This document shows positions 43,765 through 53,571 of a stretch of DNA of 64,000 bases, one piece after another. The stretch spans positions 1,488,001-1,552,000 of the forward strand of contig NZ_LT985188.1 in the NCBI RefSeq assembly GCF_900289045.1. Direction: 5' to 3'. The position numbers were made by a program, and so were the translations under genes. Below the pieces are notes generated by a model. The model was given only the letters and a program-made list of their open reading frames with translations, was not told the origin of the DNA and made no database searches. Source of the DNA: Micropruina glycogenica (GTDB lineage: Bacteria; Actinomycetota; Actinomycetes; Propionibacteriales; Propionibacteriaceae). Within the stretch, counting starts at the first letter, position 1; the number at the start of each line of letters is the position of its first letter.

Positions 43765-44454
43765 ATGACTCGCGTGCTCGTCGTCGAGGACGATGCCGCC
43801 ATCGGCCGGCTGATTCGACGCAGCCTCAGTGACGCGGGCAATGCCGTGGCCTTGGCCGCCGACGGCGCGACCGGGCTCGCCCTGGCACTCAGCGAGCAGC
43901 CCGACGTGGTGCTGCTCGATCTGGGCCTGCCCGACCTCGACGGACGGCAGGTGCTGCGCATGCTGCGAGCCGTGAGCGGCGTACCGGTGATCGTGATCAC
44001 CGCCCAGGATGACGACCGCACGGTGGTCGACGCCCTGGACGCGGGTGCCGACGATTACCTGGTGAAGCCGTTCGGCGGGGAGCAGTTGGCGGCCCGGATC
44101 CGGGCGGTGCTCAGGCGCACCCAGCCTGCGACCGCTGCCGCCGGCACCCGGGTTGGCGAACTCGAGATCGACCCCGCCGCCCGCCGAGTCACCCTCGCCG
44201 GAGCGCCGATCGAGCTGTCCCGCAAAGAGTTCGATCTGCTGTGGCTGCTCGCTTCGCGAGCCGGTGAGGTGGTCACCAAGCGTGAGCTGCTGGCCGAGGT
44301 GTGGGGGTTGCCGCTCGGCGGAGGCGACCGGACCGTCGACGTCCACGTCAGCTGGTTGCGACGCAAACTCGGCGAGACGGCCGCAGCGCCGCGCTATCTC
44401 GAAACGGTTCGCGGCGTCGGCCTGCGCCTCGTCGCACCGTCCGGGGACGCGTGA
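43765..44454 (+). CDS. OmpR-family response regulator
   Basis: The product is 229 aa from ATG 43765. The receiver domain has the acidic pocket VVEDD, phospho-acceptor D in VVLLDLGLPDLDG and K in DYLVKPFG. The C-terminal winged helix is of the OmpR/PhoB type (ELSRKEFDLLWLLASRAGEVV, VDVHVSWLRRKLGE). The stop overlaps the kinase start. 7-N4-7 direct repeats in three nearby promoters are candidate binding sites. Confidence 0.97.
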   Translation: MTRVLVVEDDAAIGRLIRRSLSDAGNAVALAADGATGLALALSEQPDVVLLDLGLPDLDGRQVLRMLRAVSGVPVIVITAQDDDRTVVDALDAGADDYLVKPFGGEQLAARIRAVLRRTQPATAAAGTRVGELEIDPAARRVTLAGAPIELSRKEFDLLWLLASRAGEVVTKRELLAEVWGLPLGGGDRTVDVHVSWLRRKLGETAAAPRYLETVRGVGLRLVAPSGDA

Positions 44455-45713
44455 TGCGTCGCCAGGTGAGCACCCTCGTGGCCTTGATCAGCACGGCCAT
44501 CGTCGCGTCGTTCGTCATACCCCTGCTGCTGCTGGTGAGTTCGCTGGCCGCTGATCGCGGTATGGCCGTGGCAGGGCAGCAGGCCAACTCGGTGGCCATG
44601 CTCGTGGCCGGTCTGAACCGCGACGTGCGCCTGCCCGAGTTGCTCTCGCCGGCACTCGCGAGTTCGCCGGCGGCGACCTCTGTGGTGCTCGCCGACGGCA
44701 CCGTGCTGGGGGTGGCTTGGCCCGATTTCGGTACCGATCCCGGCTACCGTCGAGCCCGCGGGGGCGAGGCGTTCTCGACCCGCGACGACCAGGGCGGCCA
44801 TGTATTCGTGCCGGTACTGGTCGACGGCGGAGTGGCGGTGATTCGCAGCTCGGTGACCCCGGACCAGTTGAATCAAGGAGTGCCGCTGGCGTGGACGAGC
44901 ATCATCGCGCTCGGCCTGCTGCTCAGCGGCGTTGCCGTGTTCGTCGCCGACCGGGCCGCGCGCGCGGTGAGTCGTCCGTTACAGGACGTCGCAGCCACCG
45001 CGCATCGGTTGCGTGAAGGTGACCTGGCCGCCCGGGCCCCCATGGCGGGCCCGCCCGAGACCGTCGAGCTTGGCTCGGCCCTCAACGGGCTCGCCGAGCG
45101 CGTCGGCGAGGTGCTCGAGGCCGAACGCGACAGTGTCCGCGGCTTGGCCCACCGGCTGCGGACGCCGGTGACCGCACTGCGTCTGCAGGCCGAGCAGCTT
45201 GCCGACGATGACCTCGCCCAGCTCGTGAGCCAGCTGCAGGTCGCGATCGACCGCGTGGTGACCGAAGCCCGGCGACCCTTGCGCGAGGACCTGCCGGTCG
45301 GCTGCGACGCGCGCGAGGTCACGGCGACGCGCATCGAGTACTGGCGCCCGCTGGCAGAGGATCAGAACCGCACGCTCGCCGTCACCCTGCCCGACGGGCC
45401 GGCCCCGGTGGCGCTGAGCGCGCTCGATCTGGCCGACGTGATCGACATCTGCATCGATAACGTTTTCGCACATACGCCCGAAGGCACTGGTTTCGCCGTC
45501 TCGCTTGAGGTGGTCAACGGCCGGCTGCGGCTGGCGGTCACCGATCAGGGCCCCGGGTTTGCCGCGGCGGCGTCCGGTCCACGGCCCGGCACGTCCGGGC
45601 TGGGCCTGCAACTCGCCCGCCGCACGATCGAACGGGCGGGGGGAACGGTCGCCATGTCTGCACCGGGGCGCTCACCCGCAGAGGTGCTGATCGAGTTGCC
45701 GGTGGCCGGGTGA
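44454..45713 (+). CDS. Sensor histidine kinase
   Basis: The 419-aa product has two transmembrane helices (about residues 10-28 and 142-162) around an extracytoplasmic sensor of about 110 aa. A HAMP domain follows (SRPLQDVAATAHRLREGDLA), then the dimerisation helix with phospho-acceptor histidine in RGLAHRLRTPV and an ATPase domain (IDNVFAHTPEG, DQGPGF, GLGLQLAR). It is coupled to the regulator gene by TGATG overlap. The sensed signal is unknown. Confidence 0.95.
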   Translation: MRRQVSTLVALISTAIVASFVIPLLLLVSSLAADRGMAVAGQQANSVAMLVAGLNRDVRLPELLSPALASSPAATSVVLADGTVLGVAWPDFGTDPGYRRARGGEAFSTRDDQGGHVFVPVLVDGGVAVIRSSVTPDQLNQGVPLAWTSIIALGLLLSGVAVFVADRAARAVSRPLQDVAATAHRLREGDLAARAPMAGPPETVELGSALNGLAERVGEVLEAERDSVRGLAHRLRTPVTALRLQAEQLADDDLAQLVSQLQVAIDRVVTEARRPLREDLPVGCDAREVTATRIEYWRPLAEDQNRTLAVTLPDGPAPVALSALDLADVIDICIDNVFAHTPEGTGFAVSLEVVNGRLRLAVTDQGPGFAAAASGPRPGTSGLGLQLARRTIERAGGTVAMSAPGRSPAEVLIELPVAG

Positions 45714-45739
45714 CCGCGCACAGTCGCCACGCGGCCGGC

Positions 45740-45757
45740 ACTCAGCAAACTCACAGC
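45740..45757 (+). promoter_or_regulatory. PhoP-like direct repeat before the DUF2271 lipoprotein gene
   Basis: ACTCAGC-AAAC-TCACAGC has a 7-N4-7 layout and its second half equals the mycobacterial PhoP half-site TCACAGC. A TAGCCT hexamer follows at 45767-45772, which puts the repeat over the -35 region as expected for an activator. Confidence 0.6.
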
Positions 45758-45824
45758 CTGGCTCCGTAGCCTGACGACCGAAGCCACAACAACTGTGGCC
45801 GTCACCGGAAAGGTCGCTCATCGA

Positions 45825-46457
45825 ATGCCCGTGTCACGTTATTCCGAGGTCACCCGTCGAGCCTTTCTCGGTGGCCTGTCGCTCGCCGCCATCGCCGGCG
45901 TGGTCGGCTGCAGCGCGGCGGCTAGCGCCAGCCCTTCTGCCACCAGTGCCACGGCATCGGCCACTTCGAGCGCCAGCGCATCGGCCACGGCTTCGGCGAG
46001 TGCCGGCACGAGCAAGTCGCTGCCGAGCGCGGCGAAGGCCACGGTGGCTTGGACGTTCTCGTCCAGCGGGGGCGGCATGGGCGGGCGTAACCCGTACATG
46101 GCGGTCTGGCTCGAGGACGCCAGCGGCAACTTCGTCAAGACCCTCGCCCTCTATCACAAGGCCAACGGCGACAACTGGCTCAACGAGCTGAGCGCGTGGT
46201 ACAGCGCCTCGGGCGGCACCGACACCACCACCAGCGGCACCGTGCCCGCGGGCAGCTTCACCGCCAACTGGGACGGCACCACCGCCTCGGGCGATCGCGC
46301 CACGCAGGGCACCTACACCGTGTGCATCGAGTCGGCGGTCGAGCACGGGTCAGAGAGCCTGATCAGGCAGCAGGTGACCTTCGGCGCCTCGTCGGCCATG
46401 ACGGCGCTGACCGATTCTGGCCAGCTCAGCGCCGCCTCGGTGGCCTACACGGTCTGA
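45825..46457 (+). CDS. DUF2271 lipoprotein with Tat-type signal
   Basis: The product is 210 aa from ATG 45825. Twin arginines (TRRAFLGG) precede a hydrophobic stretch ending in the lipobox GVVGC, so it is probably exported by Tat and lipidated. An Ala/Ser/Thr linker leads to DUF2271 (about residues 65-195: YMAVWLEDASGNFVKTLALY, WDGTTASGDRATQGTY). DUF2271 genes are usually near ApbE and flavin-dependent redox genes, as here. Confidence 0.88.
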   Translation: MPVSRYSEVTRRAFLGGLSLAAIAGVVGCSAAASASPSATSATASATSSASASATASASAGTSKSLPSAAKATVAWTFSSSGGGMGGRNPYMAVWLEDASGNFVKTLALYHKANGDNWLNELSAWYSASGGTDTTTSGTVPAGSFTANWDGTTASGDRATQGTYTVCIESAVEHGSESLIRQQVTFGASSAMTALTDSGQLSAASVAYTV

Positions 46458-46504
46458 GGAACCGGGCCGCGCGGCGGGGCGCATCGTGGCGAGCGCGGCG
46501 CGGC

Positions 46505-47428
46505 TCACCAGGCCCCGCAGGTGAGCACCTCGCCGGACTCGTCGACGACCAGGCAGCCGGCCGCCGGCGAGGCCGACACGATGGCGGCCGCAGTTGGCCA
46601 ATCGAGCACCCCGGCCACCGTGGCCAGGGCGTCGGCGGTCATCGCGTCGGGTGCCCGCACGGTGGTCGAGGGACGCCCGGCCACCGGTCGTCCGGTGCGC
46701 GGGTCGAGCACGTGGCCGTACCAGTGTCGTCCGACCCGAAAGCCGCGGTGCACCGGCCCGCTGGTGGCCAGGGCGCCCTCCCCCACCTCGACCACCTGCA
46801 GCGGCACACCTCCCGGCTGCCGCGGGTCTTCCACCCCCACGCGCAGGGACTGGTCACCGATGTGCCGAAGGTCACCGCCGGCGTTCACCAGCACGTCCAC
46901 CACCCCGGGCTGCGCCGCCGCCGCCTCGGCGGCCCGGTCGACGATGTAGCCCTTGGCGATCGCGTTCAGGTCGAGCCCCGTGCAATCACCCACCCGCTGC
47001 ACGCCGGCGTCGGTGATGGTGAACGGCAGCGCCGCCAGCTGCACCACCAGGTGCGCCAACTCGGCGGCCGAGGGTGGCACGCCGTCGGTCTCGGCCCGCA
47101 ACCATCGCCCGCGCAGCCGCTCAGTGACCGGGTGAAAGGCTCCGCCGGACACCCGCCACCAGTGCTCGGCCGCCCGCAACACCTCGGTCAACTCAGGACT
47201 GACCTCGTCGATCTCGGCCGCACGCCAGCGGCACAACTCACTGGTCGCCTCGTAGGTGGTGAACACCGACTGCAGGTGCACGATACGGTTCACGGCGACG
47301 GTCTCGGCCGCCTCGGCCAGCGCATACGCGGCCGGCACTGTCGCCGCCCGGGCGATCACCCGCACCTCGACATTCGTGCCCAGCAACGGGTGATAGGTGC
47401 CGCGTGACGTGGCGTGCTGGGTGCTCAC
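46505..47428 (-). CDS. apbE: FAD:protein FMN transferase (ApbE)
   Basis: The 307-aa product has the ApbE core: LDLNAIAKGYIVDRAAEAA, NAGGDLRHIG, HVLDPRTGRPVAG and a C-terminal AMTADALATVAGV. It attaches FMN covalently to a threonine or serine of target proteins. There is no lipoprotein signal; it starts near the domain, so it may be cytosolic. A TAGGGT -10-like element lies just before the GTG, suggesting a leaderless transcript. No FMN-binding-domain target gene is in the window. Confidence 0.94.
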   Translation of the reverse strand: MSTQHATSRGTYHPLLGTNVEVRVIARAATVPAAYALAEAAETVAVNRIVHLQSVFTTYEATSELCRWRAAEIDEVSPELTEVLRAAEHWWRVSGGAFHPVTERLRGRWLRAETDGVPPSAAELAHLVVQLAALPFTITDAGVQRVGDCTGLDLNAIAKGYIVDRAAEAAAAQPGVVDVLVNAGGDLRHIGDQSLRVGVEDPRQPGGVPLQVVEVGEGALATSGPVHRGFRVGRHWYGHVLDPRTGRPVAGRPSTTVRAPDAMTADALATVAGVLDWPTAAAIVSASPAAGCLVVDESGEVLTCGAW

Positions 47429-47472
47429 CCAGGCACCCTAGCCGTCCAACGCATCGTCGGTTCACGGACGCC

Positions 47473-47490
47473 TCACAGCAGAGCCACAGG
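47473..47490. promoter_or_regulatory. PhoP-like direct repeat between apbE and the ferric-reductase gene
   Basis: TCACAGC-AGAG-CCACAGG is a 7-N4-7 direct repeat with 11-bp period. Its first half is the exact mycobacterial PhoP half-site and its second half differs at two positions. It could serve either divergent gene; its distance to the apbE -10 suits activation. Confidence 0.6.
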
Positions 47491-47511
47491 GGCGGTGGCG
47501 AGCATGAGGTC

Positions 47512-48927
47512 ATGACGATCACCGCACAGCGCCCGCGCACGTCGAGGGTGCTGCCGGTCGGCGCTCCGACCACGGACGAACTCGCTGCCGGCATGACGGC
47601 CCGACGACTCGCGAGGTTGCTGGTCACCGGTGTGGGGTGGGCGACCATGGCGATGACCGTCGTGCTGTTCGCCACCGAGAGTCCGCTCGCGCGGTTCTCA
47701 GACCTTGGCAGCGCGCTCAACTCAGTCGGCATCATCGCCGGCCTGGTCGCCACCAACGCGCTCGTGCTGATGCTGCTGCTCGCCGCTCGAGTGCCGCTGG
47801 TCGACCGGGCACTCGGGCAGCCCGCCGCCGTCGCGCTGCATGCAAAGCTCGGCAACTGGGTGGTCGGCGGGCTGGCCGTGCACGCCGCCTTCGTGTTGAT
47901 CGGCGGCGCCGTGCTCGACGGTGCCGACCTGTTCAGCGAGTTCGGCCTGCTGTGGGATTCGACCACCGACTTCATGCTCGCGGTGGCCGGCATGGCGCTG
48001 CTGCTGGTCGTGATCGTGAGCTCGATCGCAGCCGCCCGGCGCCGACTGCCCTACGAGGTCTGGCACGTCATCCACCTGCTCAGCTACGCGGCGGTCGGTT
48101 TGGCGATTCCGCACATGTTCTCGATGAGCGGACTGCTCGGCGAGGGCTCGTGGCAGCGCGGCTACTGGATCGCCCTGCTCAGCATCGCCGGCGCTGCGCT
48201 GGTGGTGTTCCGGTTCGTTCAGCCGCTCGTGGCCTCCTTGCGGCACGGGCTCGTTGTGGCCGCGATCATTCCAGCGGGCCCGGACGCCTTCTCGATCGAG
48301 TTCACCGGCCGCCGGCTGGACGCCCTGCGCGCCGAGGCCGGCCAGTATGTGCACTGGCGCTTTCTCACCCGCGGCCTGTGGTGGCAGCAGCACCCGTTCT
48401 CACTGTCGGCCGCCCCCACCGCCAATGGGCTGCGAATCACCGTCCGCGGCCTCGGCCGCGGCTCGCGCGAGCTGCGAGCGCTGCGCCCGGGCACCCGCGT
48501 CTGGATCGAGGGCCCGTACGGCGGCTTCACCGGACGGGCTCGCACCACCCACCGGGTCGCCCTGATTGGCGCGGGCATCGGCATCACGCCCATCCGCGCC
48601 CTGCTCGAGACACTCGCGTTCGCCCCGGGCCAGGCCACCGTGATTCTGCGCGCCTCGGCCGCCGACCAGCTCTACCTGCTCGACGAGATCGAGCGGTTGT
48701 GCGAGGTGCGCGGCGCACGACTGGTCACTTTGCTCGGGCACCGTGAGCCGGGCCGGTGGGTGCCCGAGGGCTCTCGCGCCTTGCGTCTGGACGACCTCGT
48801 GCCCAACCTCTGCGACACCGATCTGTACGTCTGCGGCCCCAAGGGTTTCGCTCGCACCGTGATCGGCGAGGCCGAGGCGGCGGGTGTGCCACGCGACCGG
48901 ATCAACGTCGAAGAACTGGCCTGGTGA
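47512..48927 (+). CDS. Ferric reductase-like flavohaem oxidoreductase
   Basis: The product is 471 aa from ATG 47512. The N-terminal half has six helices with paired histidines in LGNWVVGGLAVHAAF and WHVIHLLSYAAVGLAIPH, which can bind haem as in ferric reductase/NOX proteins. The C-terminal half is a ferredoxin-reductase-type module: FAD motif HPFSLSAAP, GPYGGFTGRA, NAD(P) motif IGAGIGITPIRALLE and the terminal CGPKGFAR. It probably moves electrons from NAD(P)H across the membrane. Confidence 0.92.
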   Translation: MTITAQRPRTSRVLPVGAPTTDELAAGMTARRLARLLVTGVGWATMAMTVVLFATESPLARFSDLGSALNSVGIIAGLVATNALVLMLLLAARVPLVDRALGQPAAVALHAKLGNWVVGGLAVHAAFVLIGGAVLDGADLFSEFGLLWDSTTDFMLAVAGMALLLVVIVSSIAAARRRLPYEVWHVIHLLSYAAVGLAIPHMFSMSGLLGEGSWQRGYWIALLSIAGAALVVFRFVQPLVASLRHGLVVAAIIPAGPDAFSIEFTGRRLDALRAEAGQYVHWRFLTRGLWWQQHPFSLSAAPTANGLRITVRGLGRGSRELRALRPGTRVWIEGPYGGFTGRARTTHRVALIGAGIGITPIRALLETLAFAPGQATVILRASAADQLYLLDEIERLCEVRGARLVTLLGHREPGRWVPEGSRALRLDDLVPNLCDTDLYVCGPKGFARTVIGEAEAAGVPRDRINVEELAW

Positions 48928-48934
48928 CCCTCGA

Positions 48935-49531
48935 TCAGTTCGCGAACGCGTACCACCACACGGCGTAGCCAACCGTGAGCGCCGCGGCGCCCACCAGTAC
49001 CCACCAGTGCCAGTTCGTGATGCGGGGCCGTCCGAACGGCCAGCTCACCGCGGCGGCCAGCGGCGGCAGCAGCACCAGCGCCGCCCACCACCACCAGTCG
49101 CCGATCGAGGCCACCACCAGCAGCGGCGCGACACCCGCCACGTAGGCGACCCAGAACCAGATGCCCAGCCCGCCGATGGCGCACGCCGGCAGCAGCGCCA
49201 ACAGGTAGCCGAGCGCGCCGATCACCAGCAGCCACCCCACGCCGCAGGTGCCGTCGTCATTCGGGCACAAGGCGGGCACCACCGCCGACCCGATCGCCAG
49301 GGCCAGCCCCGCCCCCACCATGGCGGCCAGTGCCGCGACCATCGACCAGGCCACCCGTTCGGCCAGCTCGCCACCGAGACCCCTGCGGGTCGCGCCGCTG
49401 CCGGCCATTGTTGGACGCCGCCGCGCCGTCCCCCTGGATGCCGCGGACGGCACCCCGCCGGCCGTCTTGGCCCGCGCGGCGACGTCTCGCTCATGCCGGC
49501 CGCGTTCGGCCCTGGTCAGGCGTTTCGCCAA
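48935..49531 (-). CDS. Membrane protein of unknown function downstream of acn
   Basis: The 198-aa product starts at a TTG at 49531 with GAGG nearby. A basic N-terminal tail of about 55 residues precedes four hydrophobic helices (about 60-80, 100-125, 130-150 and 175-195). Two cysteines lie in the first external loop (CPNDDGTCG). I recognise no family. Only 7 bp separate it from the acn stop, so the genes share a transcript. Confidence 0.75.
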   Translation of the reverse strand: MAKRLTRAERGRHERDVAARAKTAGGVPSAASRGTARRRPTMAGSGATRRGLGGELAERVAWSMVAALAAMVGAGLALAIGSAVVPALCPNDDGTCGVGWLLVIGALGYLLALLPACAIGGLGIWFWVAYVAGVAPLLVVASIGDWWWWAALVLLPPLAAAVSWPFGRPRITNWHWWVLVGAAALTVGYAVWWYAFAN

Positions 49532-49538
49532 GACGGCC

Positions 49539-52199
<2,661 letters not shown>

Positions 52200-52229
52200 G
52201 CGGGTCCTCCTGTGGTGCCGTCCGAAAAG

Positions 52230-52247
52230 TATCTCGATATCGAGATA
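52230..52247 (-). promoter_or_regulatory. 18-bp perfect palindrome in the acn promoter
   Basis: TATCTCGATATCGAGATA is fully self-complementary. On the minus strand it overlaps TATTAT, a good -10, and ends 30 bp before the acn start, so a repressor bound there would block transcription. It does not look like the CAGNAC-type AcnR site of Corynebacterium. I cannot name the regulator. Confidence 0.7.
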
Positions 52248-52319
52248 ATACCCTCCAACCGCCGAACGCGGTAACTGGCATCGTTGCGCGTTCGGCGGCT
52301 TAACTCTAGGACCTTCGCG

Positions 52320-53570
52320 TTACGCCTTGGTAAGCATCGCCACCGCCTCGAGGTGGTGGGTCATGCCGAACAGGTCGAAACCCCTGATCTCGGACGCTTC
52401 GTACCCCAGCCCCCGCGCGGTGCCAAGGTCGCGGGCCAGCGCCGCCGGGTCGCACGCCACGTACGCGATCGCGCGGGGTCGCAGCCGCGCCACCGCCGCC
52501 ATCACGGCCTTGCCCGCGCCGGTGCGTGGCGGGTCGAGCACCACCAGGTCTGCCCGGTTCGGCAGCCTGCGCAGCGTGCGCCCGACGTCGCCGGTGAAGA
52601 AGGACGCCGGCGGCACGTTGCGCCGCGCGTGCTCGATCGCGGCCTTGTTTCCCTCCACTCCCCAGACCCGGCAGCCGGCGTCGACCAGCGCGCCCGCGAA
52701 CACGCCCACCCCGCAGTACAGGTCGAACGCCCGCTCGCCCGGCTGTGGTTGCAGCCCTTGCAGCACGGCTCGGGTGAGCACCTCGGCAGCGGCGAGGTGC
52801 GACTGCCAGAAGCCGTCCGCCGAAACCTCGAAGGTGCGCTCCCCCACCCGCTGCGTCACCACGTCATGGGACGCCGCCGAGCCGGACGCCACCAGCCGTC
52901 CACCTTGGTCGCTGACCACCCCGAGTAGTTCGGCTTCCGTTGATCGACCTTGTCGTAGTTCGGCCCCCGTTGATCGAGCTTGTCGAGATCCTGCGGGAGG
53001 GGTCTCGACGAGCTCGACCGGCGAGGGTGCGGGTGCGGCCTCAACGAGTTCGACCGGCGGGGTTTCGCCCAGCTCGATCGGCATCATCGGGTGCGCGATG
53101 CGGCAGCCGTCGTCAGGCAGGGGGACGACCTCGTGCGACCGGTGCGCCCGCAACCCGAGCCGTCCGTCACCCGTGCCGACGAACCGCATGCGCGTGCGCG
53201 ACCCCAGCACCGGTGGCACCTGCTCGACCTCGCCGTGCCACTCGATGCCCGCTAGCCGGTGCAGTTGTTCGGCCAGCACCCGTCGTTTCAACTCGGCCTG
53301 AAACGCCGGCTCGACGTGCTGAAAGTCGCAGCCGCCACATCGTCCTGCGACCGGACACGGCGGACTCACCCGCTGCGGCGCCGCGACCACCGCCTCGACC
53401 GCGTCGCCACGCGCGAACCGGCTGGCCACCTCGGTGATCCGCAGCACCACCTGCTCACCCGGCAGGGCGTGCCGCACGAAAACCACCCGGCCGTCGACCC
53501 GACTGACGCAGTGCCCGCCGTGGGCGATCGCACCGACCTCGACCGGGCCGATCAGGTCGCCGGGCTGCAC
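52320..53570 (-). CDS. TrmA/RumA-type RNA (uracil-5-) methyltransferase with repeat-derived insert
   Basis: The 416-aa product starts at a GTG one base after the permease stop. A TRAM domain (residues 1-60) precedes the Fe-S cysteines in CPVAGRCGGCDFQH. The SAM-binding FDLYCGVGVFAGALV, VLDPPRTGAGK, the catalytic cysteine in YVACDPAALARD and the final HHLEAVAML follow. Synteny matches Rv2689c. Residues of about 163-216 are encoded by dispersed repeats and are not expected in the family. The catalytic parts are intact, so it is probably functional. Confidence 0.93.
   Translation of the reverse strand: MQPGDLIGPVEVGAIAHGGHCVSRVDGRVVFVRHALPGEQVVLRITEVASRFARGDAVEAVVAAPQRVSPPCPVAGRCGGCDFQHVEPAFQAELKRRVLAEQLHRLAGIEWHGEVEQVPPVLGSRTRMRFVGTGDGRLGLRAHRSHEVVPLPDDGCRIAHPMMPIELGETPPVELVEAAPAPSPVELVETPPAGSRQARSTGAELRQGRSTEAELLGVVSDQGGRLVASGSAASHDVVTQRVGERTFEVSADGFWQSHLAAAEVLTRAVLQGLQPQPGERAFDLYCGVGVFAGALVDAGCRVWGVEGNKAAIEHARRNVPPASFFTGDVGRTLRRLPNRADLVVLDPPRTGAGKAVMAAVARLRPRAIAYVACDPAALARDLGTARGLGYEASEIRGFDLFGMTHHLEAVAMLTKA
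52924..53082. repeat. Dispersed TCGA repeats inside the methyltransferase gene
   Basis: At least five copies in both orientations (GTTGATCGAGCTTGTCGAGA, GGTCTCGACGAGCTCGACCG and variants) lie within the reading frame. They encode PVELVE and related motifs and add about 50 residues between the substrate-binding and catalytic regions without breaking the frame. Confidence 0.8.
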
Positions 53571-53571
53571 A

